Positions 8,654 through 17,253 of a DNA stretch of 64,000 bases are shown here, one piece after another; the stretch's first letter is position 1, and each line of letters opens with the position of its first letter. Both the position numbers and the translations under genes were made by a program. Below the pieces are notes generated by a model, which saw nothing but the letters and a program-made list of their open reading frames with translations, did no database searches and had not been told where the DNA came from. Source of the DNA: Bacillota bacterium (GTDB lineage: Bacteria; Bacillota_A; Clostridia; Lachnospirales; Lachnospiraceae); the NCBI GenBank assembly GCA_023443925.1, contig JAEZSL010000082.1, positions 15,293-79,292 of the forward strand, read 5' to 3'.

Positions 8654-8654
8654 T

Positions 8655-9533
8655 ATGCCAGCGGAACATAATTCTTTACTGCTTGAGAGAATTCCACATA
8701 AAACACAGTTCAGAGCAATATCATTCCATCATACGGTAACTGATCCGAAAACGGACTTGGTCTTGTATCTGCATTGGCACAGTGAAGCGGAATTCCTTTT
8801 TCTTGAAAGAGGAGAGGCGATTTTTATAATCGAAGAAGAGGAATACCATCTCCATGCCGGAGAGGCCATATTTATACCGCCAAATCTGCTTCATTCGGCA
8901 AAAGGGATAAATGAAGGAGGCTGTGAATTTTATGCTATCGTTTTTTCACTGTCCTACTTGTTTGACTCCTGTGCGAATCCGCAGTTTACAAGATATCTGC
9001 AGCCGGTGATCAATTTTGGTACCCGCTGTACCCTCCATCTGGTTCCGGAGGTATCCTGGCACAAAGATATTCTGGATATGCTGAAAAAGATGTATGAAGA
9101 GTCCCACAAGGTACCGGAATACTGGGAACTTCAGATGTATGGCATGCTCCTTACGGTATGGCAGTGGCTGTATAATAATTACCTGTCCGTCTATGAGTCG
9201 GACAGCCATTATAAAAAACTGTCCGAACAGCTTGGAGAAGCATTAAAATATATACATGATTCCTATGGGGAAGAAATATCCTTAAGTGAACTTGCCGGAT
9301 TATCCAATATGAGCGAGGGCCAGTTCTGCCGTCTCTTTAAGAAACTAACCGGATTTACGCCCTTTAGTTATCTGAACCGGTACCGGATAATTAAAAGCTG
9401 TAAATACTTAACCGGTACAACCAAAAAGGTTACGGAAATCGCCGCATTATGCGGTTTTAACAGTATCAGTTTTTATAACCGGGAATTTATCCGGTATATA
9501 AGAATTACACCTTCTGCTTACCGTAAAGGGTAG
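8655..9533 (+). CDS. AraC-family regulator with cupin sensor domain
   Basis: A transcription factor that probably senses a sugar. The N-terminal cupin (about 30-110; HWHSEAEFLFLERG and an HAGEAIFIPPNLLHS turn) binds the ligand. The C-terminal pair of helix-turn-helices (about 190-292; SLSELAGLSNMSEGQFCRLFK and a second HTH ending ITPSAYRKG) binds DNA. Length of 292 residues is typical. A GAGGAGG site sits six bases before the ATG. It is divergent from the GH31 gene at 6136-8127 and follows the repeat array, so that GH31 and the esterase cluster are plausible targets. Confidence 0.88.
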   Translation: MPAEHNSLLLERIPHKTQFRAISFHHTVTDPKTDLVLYLHWHSEAEFLFLERGEAIFIIEEEEYHLHAGEAIFIPPNLLHSAKGINEGGCEFYAIVFSLSYLFDSCANPQFTRYLQPVINFGTRCTLHLVPEVSWHKDILDMLKKMYEESHKVPEYWELQMYGMLLTVWQWLYNNYLSVYESDSHYKKLSEQLGEALKYIHDSYGEEISLSELAGLSNMSEGQFCRLFKKLTGFTPFSYLNRYRIIKSCKYLTGTTKKVTEIAALCGFNSISFYNREFIRYIRITPSAYRKG

Positions 9534-9576
9534 TCTTAATAATTAAAGGTATAATAAAAAAATACGGTACCTGCCA

Positions 9577-10353
9577 TTAATCTGCGGAGCCCCGGTTTTT
9601 ACCAAGGTTATCCCGGAAGTTTGCCGGGCTTACACCGGTCACCTGCTTAAAAGATTTGCTAAAGTGAAAGGGATCGGTATAGCCGACCAGATTCGCAACC
9701 ATATTAATAGTTAAACTATAATCCCCTAAAAGCTGTTTAGCCGTATTAATCCGGTAATTTTGTATATATTTTGAAGGTGTGACATGAACATATTTTACAA
9801 ATATTTTTGTTAAATAGGATGGGGAAAAGGAAAAGTGGTCTGCGATCAGATTCAAATCAATGGGTTTTTGATAATTCTGTTCAATATATTTTTTTATAAG
9901 GGCAGCAATTTCCTCGGAACTATAGGACAGAGGCTTTTCCGCTGACTCAAACATTTTATGGGTTGAAAGAAAGTTCTGTTCCAGTCTTTTTAACAGAGAA
10001 GTTAACTCTTCCAGGTTCACCGGCTTTAAAAGATATGCAAATACACCATAATCAATGGCAGATTTCGCATAGGCAAAATCATCATGACCGCTTAAAATCA
10101 CGCACTTAATATAATTATTGTATTGCGCTATATGTTTTACTAATTCGATACCGTCCATAACCGGCATCTGAATATCCGTAAAGATTACATTGGGTGTCTG
10201 TTCTTTTATAAAGTTTAAGGCATCTTCTCCATTGGTTTCAATCCGGATTACTTTAAAATTCGGGTTTACTAATTCAATATTCTTGGCAATGTTTTTAGCC
10301 AATAATTTTTCGTCTTCTACGACCACAACTGTAAAAATCTTGTTATCACTCAT
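9577..10353 (-). CDS. AraC-type response regulator (YesN-like)
   Basis: The DNA-binding half of a two-component system. The receiver domain (1-120) carries acidic residues VEDE at 12-15, the phospho-acceptor D60 in FTDIQMP, and the conserved K in LLKP. A two-HTH AraC domain occupies about 150-250. It is shorter than the usual 500-residue YesN proteins because the middle linker domain is missing. GGAGGG lies five bases upstream of the ATG. The start overlaps the 3' end of the kinase gene by eight bases, so the two are co-translated. The importer divergent from the kinase (12502-15637) is the likely target. Confidence 0.9.
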   Translation of the reverse strand: MSDNKIFTVVVVEDEKLLAKNIAKNIELVNPNFKVIRIETNGEDALNFIKEQTPNVIFTDIQMPVMDGIELVKHIAQYNNYIKCVILSGHDDFAYAKSAIDYGVFAYLLKPVNLEELTSLLKRLEQNFLSTHKMFESAEKPLSYSSEEIAALIKKYIEQNYQKPIDLNLIADHFSFSPSYLTKIFVKYVHVTPSKYIQNYRINTAKQLLGDYSLTINMVANLVGYTDPFHFSKSFKQVTGVSPANFRDNLGKNRGSAD

Positions 10354-12184
10354 TATATTTCCCTCCGATTGTTAACAAAGCACCGCCTTTTAAAAGGTTG
10401 CTGATCCGGAATATGTGGCTGCCCTTATACAATAACTTAAAACGGATATAGATATTCATAAGTCCCATTCCGCGGATCTCTAAATTCGGCAATAGTCCGG
10501 TTCTGTTAATTTCCTCGATTTTTTCATTCAGTCTGTCTATTTCCTCCTGGCTGAACCCGGTTCCGTTATCAGAAATGGCCAGCTCCCAATACGTATTTGT
10601 TAAAGTACCGTTTATTGTGATTTTCCAGGGTGGTTTTATGGACTTGGTAGTAAATTTAATGGAATTTTCAACAATTAGCTGCAGACAGAGTTTTGGAAGC
10701 TGTATATCCAGCATTGTATCCGGAATGTTGATTTCATAAAGAAGATCATTGTCATATCGGATTTTCATGCACCTAAGGTAATCAATGGTATTTTGGATCT
10801 CAAGCCTTAAGGGTACCATAAGTTCCTTGTCCGAAGAGATATACCGAAGGATATTGGATATATTCTGGCACATCAGATGAATCTCCTCGTCCATATGCTC
10901 ATCTGCCATGGACTGTATGGTTGCCAGGGAATTATAAAGAAAATGAGGGTTCATCTGAGATTGCAGAGCAAGCATTCTGGATTGCATTTCCTGGTTCTGC
11001 AGGGTAATTTCCCGTTCCATGGACTGTTGGGCCTTTTTCTGCATGGTAATTAATGCAGAATACAGGGTATTAAATTCAATAATGTGTGTATCAATGTCAG
11101 GAAAAACATTTTTTCCGGTATTTGACATATCAAGCTTAAAGGATTGAACCTGACGGTAGATCTTAGTGATTGGTGTGGTAATGATATGTGCGGATAGATA
11201 AGAAAGCAGCAGCATCGCAAAGGAAATAATGATCAGGATCATGACATTAGCCCTGATATACTCATAAATCGGTTTTAAAAGATTGGTGTTACTGACCGCT
11301 ATCGCAACAGTGAAACCGGCATACTCCGTATTTTTATAAAACAGGTAAGTGTTTTTATTATAGCGGTGGGTAATCACATCGGCGGTTTCCGTTGCGTTAT
11401 TACCTGCAGCCAAGCCAGAAAAGTATTCTTTATAGGAACTGTCTGAGAAATCAGGATAAATGCATTTACCCGTCTGGTCATAGATATAGATGGTTTCATC
11501 GTATGGTTTAGCAATATTATTTATTTTTTGCGTCAAAAAAGATATAGGGTTTTTTACTTCAATAATCCCTTGAGGTATATTATAAGCATTATAGTACATT
11601 TCATATAAGGAAATAAAAGTGGCTCCGTTATGGTAAGAGTAAAAGTTTTTCAGCCTTTCATCTTTATCGCTGGTCATGAGTTTATAGTGATCGGAGGACA
11701 TAAAAGCTTCATACCAGGGATAGTCTTTTGCCGAAACATTGGAGGCAGAAGTATCAAGCCCAACTCCAAAAACACCTTTATCAAGGGAATACAGGTATAT
11801 CTGGACAACCGGACGGTTTGGACCGATTATGGCAGTCAGCATATCTATGAGTATCTTCGTATTTTGCAGGCTGTTATAATCCGTATTCCGGTCACCGGTA
11901 CTATTATTTTCAACAGAATTAATATATTTTGTAAAACGCTCTTTTATCAAGTTGGAATAGGCAATATTCTGAGCAACGGTATCCAGTGTTTTGGCCTCTT
12001 CGTCTAAAAAGGAGGAGATGGTATTTACATTCTGGGAAATCAATTTTTCTGCATTGGCTTTAATCTTTTTTGATTCTGAAGTTATGAAAAAAATCATGAA
12101 AATGCCTAAAACTGAAAATAATAAATAAAAGTAAGTGTAAAAAAGAATAGATTGTATGCTTCGTGTTTTTTTCTTTTTTATCAT
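10346..12184 (-). CDS. Sensor histidine kinase (YesM-like)
   Basis: Membrane sensor that phosphorylates the adjacent response regulator. TM1 (about 13-34) and TM2 (about 313-335) flank a large extracellular dCache-like region. A HAMP-like segment follows, then a His_kinase domain with H414 in QMNPHFLYNSL. The ATPase part shows IVENSIKF (N box), ISDNGTGF (G1) and GMGLMNI (G2). This is the LytS/YesM layout used to sense extracellular sugars or their binding proteins. A moderate AAGGTA site precedes the ATG. The gene is divergent from a sugar-binding lipoprotein across a 317-base region. Confidence 0.9.
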   Translation of the reverse strand: MIKKKKTRSIQSILFYTYFYLLFSVLGIFMIFFITSESKKIKANAEKLISQNVNTISSFLDEEAKTLDTVAQNIAYSNLIKERFTKYINSVENNSTGDRNTDYNSLQNTKILIDMLTAIIGPNRPVVQIYLYSLDKGVFGVGLDTSASNVSAKDYPWYEAFMSSDHYKLMTSDKDERLKNFYSYHNGATFISLYEMYYNAYNIPQGIIEVKNPISFLTQKINNIAKPYDETIYIYDQTGKCIYPDFSDSSYKEYFSGLAAGNNATETADVITHRYNKNTYLFYKNTEYAGFTVAIAVSNTNLLKPIYEYIRANVMILIIISFAMLLLSYLSAHIITTPITKIYRQVQSFKLDMSNTGKNVFPDIDTHIIEFNTLYSALITMQKKAQQSMEREITLQNQEMQSRMLALQSQMNPHFLYNSLATIQSMADEHMDEEIHLMCQNISNILRYISSDKELMVPLRLEIQNTIDYLRCMKIRYDNDLLYEINIPDTMLDIQLPKLCLQLIVENSIKFTTKSIKPPWKITINGTLTNTYWELAISDNGTGFSQEEIDRLNEKIEEINRTGLLPNLEIRGMGLMNIYIRFKLLYKGSHIFRISNLLKGGALLTIGGKYNE

Positions 12185-12501
12185 TATGGCTGTATACCTT
12201 TCATTTTGTATGGCTTTCGTATTAAAAGGACCCTTAAACGGTTAGTTATTAAAATATATACGGGTATTCTATCAAACGCAAAATAGATCTTTGCACCCTG
12301 CCAGGTATGGTTTAGAATTTGAGACTCAAGGTAAAATTATTACATATACGAGACATGAAATATACATTCCAATAGCATAGTTTACAATCTATAATAAAGT
12401 CATAGCTTTTGATTGTCAATAATGTCTAAACATAAGCCGTGTTTTTCTTATTATTTGACAACCGGCTAAATTATTTGTGAAAAAGAAAGGCAGGGGTATT
12501 T
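12185..12501 (+). promoter_or_regulatory. Divergent control region between the kinase and importer genes
   Basis: 317 bases without a gene. A candidate sigma-A promoter for the binding-protein gene is TTGCAC at 12291-12296 and TAGAAT at 12313-12318 (16-base spacing), which is weak. An imperfect inverted repeat, GTCAATAAT at 12414-12422 and ATTATTTGAC at 12450-12459, lies 40-90 bases before the start codon and could be an operator for the neighbouring AraC-type response regulator. No terminator or structured RNA is evident. Confidence 0.35.
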
Positions 12502-13872
12502 ATGAGAGTGTGGAAAAAATTATTAGCGTTAGGGCTTGCAGCTACAATGTTATTATCATTGGCAGCCTGCAGTGCAAAGGGTAATGTAGACCAAAAAGGA
12601 AATTCAAGTACCGGAAACAATGCTGGAACGTCGGGGGAAACGACAGCAACAGATGATAAGAAACAGGACATAACGATTTCTTTTATGGCAAGCCAGGATT
12701 GGATTCAGGATGCCGAGCTGGAACTGGGCAAAAAATTTACTGAGAAGACCGGTATTAAAATTGATTACCAGATTGTTCCGTCGGATCAGTATAACAGCTT
12801 GCTTATGACAAAACTGAATACCGGGGAATGCACCGATATTTTTGCAGGACAGAGCGGTAAATTTGATATTCAGACTCAATATAATGTTGAAAAGAATGCA
12901 GTTGATTTAAGTGGTGAAAGCTGGACAGAGAAGGTAGATACCCTGGCCGCTGCGGAATTAACAGTCAACAATGCTTTGTACGGACAGCCGATACAGGATG
13001 TTTCTTCTGTTTGGGCGGTAGCTTACAATAAACAGATATTTAGTGACCTGGGACTTAATATACCAACAAATTATGAAGAGTTTACCAAGGTCTGCGATGC
13101 TATTTTAGCGGCAGGAAAAACACCGGTCTATGAATGTGTGGCAGATGGCTGGCATCATGTTTTATGGTTCCCGGAAACAGCTGTCCAGGCAGAAGTAAAA
13201 GCTCCCGGACTTGTTGATAAACTAAACCAGAACGAAACTACATTTGCCCAGAACGATACTTTAAAGTTAATCCTGACTCAGATCAAAGATATGGTTGATA
13301 AAGGGTATTGGGGAGATAACTATATGTCAAATACTTATGCGGATGCCGCTAAGAATATCGCTTCCGGAGAATATGTTATGACATTAGCGAATCAGGGCTT
13401 TGGTACGGAAGTAAACAAAATTGATCAAAATTTCAGTGCGGATAATATCGGTTACTTTGTAATGCCTCTGGCAGATAACCAGACTCTGAATGTGAACCCT
13501 TCCGGCCCATCCAGATTTATCTATTCCGGTTCAAAGAATATGGAAGCTGCCAAAGAGTATCTTGACTATATGGCATCCGACGAAAGTCTTGCATACTTAA
13601 CCGAGCAGGTTTCAAAATTCAATAAACTGCCTTATAGCAATGCACCTTCAAAATATACAGATACCATCAAAAGTTTTTATGACACTTACACGACTCAGGG
13701 TACTGTATTCCAGACTGCTGTAAAATATGTAAATCCTCAGTGGATGGATATCGGCAGCAGCATCTCTGCCTTACTCTTAGGAGAAGCAACACCGGAGGAA
13801 GTACTTAAACTCATCGATAAAACCAGGTCTGACCAGGCAATTGCAGCAAAAGACCCGGCTTGGACAAAATAG
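12502..13872 (+). CDS. ABC sugar importer, solute-binding lipoprotein (CUT1 type)
   Basis: Captures an oligosaccharide at the outer face of the membrane and delivers it to the two permeases encoded next. It has a lipoprotein signal with LAAC lipobox (Cys about 22), then a Ser/Gly/Thr-rich linker, then a family 1 binding-protein fold beginning with DITISFMASQDW. Length of 456 residues is normal. Ribosome site AGGCAGGGG is upstream of the ATG. The order binding protein, hairpin, permease, permease, with a kinase/regulator pair divergent, is a standard regulated CUT1 operon. The ligand cannot be read from sequence. Confidence 0.9.
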   Translation: MRVWKKLLALGLAATMLLSLAACSAKGNVDQKGNSSTGNNAGTSGETTATDDKKQDITISFMASQDWIQDAELELGKKFTEKTGIKIDYQIVPSDQYNSLLMTKLNTGECTDIFAGQSGKFDIQTQYNVEKNAVDLSGESWTEKVDTLAAAELTVNNALYGQPIQDVSSVWAVAYNKQIFSDLGLNIPTNYEEFTKVCDAILAAGKTPVYECVADGWHHVLWFPETAVQAEVKAPGLVDKLNQNETTFAQNDTLKLILTQIKDMVDKGYWGDNYMSNTYADAAKNIASGEYVMTLANQGFGTEVNKIDQNFSADNIGYFVMPLADNQTLNVNPSGPSRFIYSGSKNMEAAKEYLDYMASDESLAYLTEQVSKFNKLPYSNAPSKYTDTIKSFYDTYTTQGTVFQTAVKYVNPQWMDIGSSISALLLGEATPEEVLKLIDKTRSDQAIAAKDPAWTK

Positions 13873-13885
13873 ATATAGGGAAAAA

Positions 13886-13909
13886 GGGGCTGTTATCTTT
13901 AGCAGCCCC
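13886..13909 (+). terminator. Attenuating hairpin between binding protein and permease genes
   Basis: GGGGCTG (13886-13892) pairs with CAGCCCC (13903-13909), followed by ATTTAT. The stem is strong but the T-run short, fitting partial termination or mRNA protection that keeps binding protein more abundant than the permeases. A similar hairpin sits at 55541 in the same operon position. Confidence 0.7.
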
Positions 13910-13934
13910 ATTTATCAGACAGGAGGAAACGGCA

Positions 13935-14813
13935 ATGAATAAGAATAAGGTATACCCTATCTACTTTGTGTACGGTGCACTCGCTTTATATATTGCTCTA
14001 TTTGTTATTCCCAGTGTAATCGGAATTGGATATTCGTTTACAGACTGGTCGGCATATTCAGATAAGTTAAAATTTGTAGGGTTTGATAATTTTAAAATGA
14101 TTTTCTCATCCGATGAGGATTACTTGGATATTATAACCAATACACTGAAATTCACCTTTGTTACAACGGTTTTAAAGAATTTATTAGGTCTTATATTAGC
14201 TTTATTACTTACGAAATCAATTAAGTTTTTAAATTTTCATAGAGGCATTATGTTCATGCCATCCGTTTTATCCACTTTGATTATTGGTATGATATTTAAA
14301 TCCATATTAGATCCCTCAGGAGGGCTCTTAAATACTTTTTTAAGATCTGTTGGTTTGGATTTTCTGGCCGGTAAATGGCTGGTTACCTCAGAGCTGGCTT
14401 TTGGTTCTGTTATGGCAGTTGATATCTGGAGGGGTACAGGATATATCATGACAATCTTAATCGCAGGCATCCTCTCAATTTCCGGTACTTATTACGAAGC
14501 CGCCAGTATTGACGGTGCAAACGGTCTCCAGAAATTCCGTTTTATAACCTTTCCATTGCTGCTTCCGACCCTGGCAACCACTACGGTGCTGAATATCATT
14601 TACGGGCTTAAGGTATTTGATATGATCTATGCACTGACCAACGGGGGACCGGGTAAAACCACAACGGAAGTACTATACACCGCGGTATTTAAGAGGTTTG
14701 GTACCGGACAGTATGCGGCCGGTACGGCACTTTCTTCCGTAATGTTTGTTTTTATGGTTATAATCGGAACCTTTATGATTAAAATAATGACAAAGAATGA
14801 GGTGGTTGAATAA
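13935..14813 (+). CDS. ABC sugar importer permease 1 (UgpA/MalF-like)
   Basis: One of two membrane subunits of the CUT1 importer. Six hydrophobic segments are visible, beginning with residues about 8-31. The cytoplasmic EAA loop that docks the ATPase is present as EAASIDGANGLQKFRFITFPLL. The start at 13935 is chosen because AGGAGG stands nine bases upstream. An in-frame ATG at 13860 would fuse 25 non-membrane residues and would overlap the binding-protein gene. The stop overlaps the next start (TAATG), so translation is coupled. No ATPase gene is near. Confidence 0.88.
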   Translation: MNKNKVYPIYFVYGALALYIALFVIPSVIGIGYSFTDWSAYSDKLKFVGFDNFKMIFSSDEDYLDIITNTLKFTFVTTVLKNLLGLILALLLTKSIKFLNFHRGIMFMPSVLSTLIIGMIFKSILDPSGGLLNTFLRSVGLDFLAGKWLVTSELAFGSVMAVDIWRGTGYIMTILIAGILSISGTYYEAASIDGANGLQKFRFITFPLLLPTLATTTVLNIIYGLKVFDMIYALTNGGPGKTTTEVLYTAVFKRFGTGQYAAGTALSSVMFVFMVIIGTFMIKIMTKNEVVE

Positions 14814-15637
14814 TGAAGCAAAAATTTATGAGAGTACTCGTTGGTAATCTGACTGCCTGGATTATATCTGTCATATCCATGGTACCGCTGCTCCTGATTT
14901 TATTCAATTCCTTAAAAGACAGTCAGAGCGCATCGGATATGAATTTAAAGCTTCCGGGCTTTCCCATACAGTGGGAAAACTTCTCTGTAGTCATAGAAAA
15001 AGGTAAATTATTTGGTTCCTTCATAAACAGCTGCATTTATTCCGTTGGAAGTGTCATACTATGCTGCCTGCTTTCATCCCTGGCGGCCTATGTGTTATCC
15101 AGGAACCGGACGAAGCTTACGAAGGTTATTTATATGTTTATTGTCCTTGGCATTACCATGCCGGTTAACTATGTTGCATTAACCAAAGTAATGATGTTTT
15201 TGAATTTAAATAATACCAGACTTGGGATTATCCTATTATATACCGCCATGCAGCTCCCTTTTTCCGTATTTTTAATCTATAGCTTTGTTGCAAAAATTCC
15301 GGTGGAACTGGATGAAGCGGGAATAATAGACGGCTGTAAGCCCCTCAGGTTATTTGCTTCTATTATACTGCCCCTCTTAAAGCCTGCGGTTGCCACGGTA
15401 TTCGTCCTTACCTTTTTAAATACCTGGAACGAATTTGTATCCCCTTTATATTTCTTAAGCAGTTCAACCAAATGGCCAATGACCTTGTCGGTATATAACT
15501 TCTTTGGCATGTATTTTAAGGACTGGAATCTGGTCTGTGCGGATATTGTAATGACAAGCCTGCCGGTTATTATTATTTACCTCTTAGGCCAGAAACATAT
15601 TGTTTCCGGTATGACTGCAGGAGCCGTTAAGGGCTGA
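14813..15637 (+). CDS. ABC sugar importer permease 2 (UgpE/MalG-like)
   Basis: Second membrane subunit of the same importer. It has six predicted TM segments, the first about 12-32. The EAA-loop equivalent reads ELDEAGIIDGCKPLRLFASIILP, slightly diverged from the consensus, which is normal in MalG-like partners. It ends with the typical GMTAGAVKG tail. Its start shares bases with the upstream stop codon. The 3' end overlaps the convergent AraC gene by 11 bases, so no separate terminator is visible. Confidence 0.88.
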   Translation: MKQKFMRVLVGNLTAWIISVISMVPLLLILFNSLKDSQSASDMNLKLPGFPIQWENFSVVIEKGKLFGSFINSCIYSVGSVILCCLLSSLAAYVLSRNRTKLTKVIYMFIVLGITMPVNYVALTKVMMFLNLNNTRLGIILLYTAMQLPFSVFLIYSFVAKIPVELDEAGIIDGCKPLRLFASIILPLLKPAVATVFVLTFLNTWNEFVSPLYFLSSSTKWPMTLSVYNFFGMYFKDWNLVCADIVMTSLPVIIIYLLGQKHIVSGMTAGAVKG

Positions 15638-16502
15638 CGGGTTTCATATTTAAGCTGCGGTACTCCCTGGGAGACTGATGGTAATATCTTTTAAAAGCAT
15701 TGGAAAAATGCTCAACGGAGGAATAGCCTAAGTCCTGTGCTGCCATTGTAATACTTTTTCCTGGGTCCAGTAAAAGGATTATGGCGGCGGACATCCGGGC
15801 TTCTGTCTTTTTTCTTAAAAAGGTTTTGCCGTAATGGCGTTTTAAAAGACGTTCGGTTTGTCTCGTGCTTAAGCCCAGCCGTGAGGATAAGTCCTCCAAA
15901 GACAGATTGCTGTATTCATATAAGAAATATTCCTCAATTATTAAGTATTTGCGGCTGGATAGATCCGGAAGGTTAATCTGATTTTGGATGCTGTGCTGAT
16001 TTTCATAATTGCGTACCAGATAAATTACCAGCTGCTGGAGAAGAAGTTCCGTCTGTTTTATATAGCCGGTAGATTTTTTATCAAGTTCTGAAAAAATCTG
16101 CTGCATCAGGGGATGGATATTCTGGCAGTCTTTACCGAACCAGAATTTTGTACTTTCAAAAATCTGCAGATAAGAACCTTGCTTTAATGTTCTTTTATGC
16201 GGATTTTTTCTTTCAAGCTTTAAATAGATACAATATTCGGTCATGGGGTCCTCTCTGTCAGGAATCTGCTCATGGATAACATGAGGACCCGTTATATACA
16301 GGGTATTGGGTTCGATATGATAGGTTACCTGGTTGATTTTAACCGTTCCCCTTCCATAGGGGATATAATGGATTTCATAGCTGTTATCACTGTGGCTGTG
16401 TCCCGGTATAGAGCGCAAAAACCTCTCGTATGCAATATGGAGCGCATAGAAATCCACCTGTTCCATGGTAAACTTTATATTAAGATCATTATAAGAAAGC
16501 AT
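15627..16502 (-). CDS. AraC-family regulator with cupin-like sensor domain
   Basis: Transcription factor. The N-terminal AraC_binding domain (about 20-110; HSHSDNSYEIHYIPYGRG and EPNTLYITGPHVIHE) is followed by a C-terminal double HTH (about 190-285; SLEDLSSRLGLSTRQTERLLK and a second HTH ending SPREYRSL). AGGTGAT precedes the ATG at a six-base spacing. It is divergent from fucU and the GH31 gene, which are its most likely targets, and convergent on the importer. Confidence 0.88.
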   Translation of the reverse strand: MLSYNDLNIKFTMEQVDFYALHIAYERFLRSIPGHSHSDNSYEIHYIPYGRGTVKINQVTYHIEPNTLYITGPHVIHEQIPDREDPMTEYCIYLKLERKNPHKRTLKQGSYLQIFESTKFWFGKDCQNIHPLMQQIFSELDKKSTGYIKQTELLLQQLVIYLVRNYENQHSIQNQINLPDLSSRKYLIIEEYFLYEYSNLSLEDLSSRLGLSTRQTERLLKRHYGKTFLRKKTEARMSAAIILLLDPGKSITMAAQDLGYSSVEHFSNAFKRYYHQSPREYRSLNMKPVSP

Positions 16503-16737
16503 CGTATATCACCTCTGGTTTAAGCATAGCAAATAAGGAATGGCGGGTCAATAAAAATATGCGAAAAGGCGACATAAAACTATTAAGAATGTCAATTAAA
16601 TCTATAGTAATATAATCTGGGTCTGTTATAATTCCATTATAAGTTGAATTTCCTGATTCTTAACGTTCAATCATTTTGGAAGTGAAACAAATAAAAAAAT
16701 ATTATCAGGATGTTGTTATACATCCGAAGGAGGAAAA
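16503..16737 (+). promoter_or_regulatory. Divergent region with fucU leader hairpin
   Basis: 235 bases between the AraC and fucU genes. Several TATAAT-like boxes lie between 16600 and 16650, but no -35 partner is clear. A GGATGT/ACATCC hairpin (16708-16713 with 16720-16725) stands immediately before the GAAGGAGG ribosome site of fucU. This is another case in this window of a hairpin touching the ribosome site. Confidence 0.45.
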
Positions 16738-17178
16738 ATGTTAAAAGGAATACCACAGATTTTATCACCGGAATTATTAAAGGTATTATGTGAAATGGGG
16801 CACAGTGACAAGCTGATTATTGCAGATGGTAATTTTCCCGCGGAGTCCATGGGAAAAAACGCGGTGGTAATCCGTTGTGACGGTCATGGAGTACCGGAAG
16901 TCCTGGAGGCAATATTAAAGTTATTTCCACTGGATTCCTATGTTAAGCATCCTGTGAATCTGATGGAAGTAATGCCAGGAGACCCGGTGGAAACACCTAT
17001 ATGGGATACTTATAAGAACATTGTTTCAAAGTATGATGAAAGAGGGGAAATGGCGGTCGGCAATATCGAGCGCTTTGCCTTTTATGATCAGGCAAGAGAA
17101 GCGTATCTGATTATTGCCACCAGTGAAAAGGCACTATATGCCAATATTATGCTGCAAAAAGGTGTAATTACTGATTAA
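16738..17178 (+). CDS. fucU: L-fucose mutarotase, FucU/RbsD family
   Basis: Interconverts alpha and beta anomers of L-fucose (possibly of other pyranoses), feeding the sugar into catabolism. The protein matches the FucU form of the family: MLKGIPQILSPELLKVLCEMGH at the start with the catalytic-region His, DGNFPA, a central MEVMPGD segment and the C-terminal Tyr-rich FYDQAREAYLIIATSE. Length of 146 residues is standard. AGGAGG lies upstream. It is followed 75 bases later by a GH31 enzyme, linking fucose release to xyloglucan side-chain processing. The rest of the fucose pathway (isomerase, kinase, aldolase) is not in the window. Confidence 0.88.
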   Translation: MLKGIPQILSPELLKVLCEMGHSDKLIIADGNFPAESMGKNAVVIRCDGHGVPEVLEAILKLFPLDSYVKHPVNLMEVMPGDPVETPIWDTYKNIVSKYDERGEMAVGNIERFAFYDQAREAYLIIATSEKALYANIMLQKGVITD

Positions 17179-17253
17179 TTTCTGCATTACATCAGAGCAA
17201 AATATACGGGTTCAGAAACGGGATAAGCTATCAGTAGGAATGAGGAGGTATTA

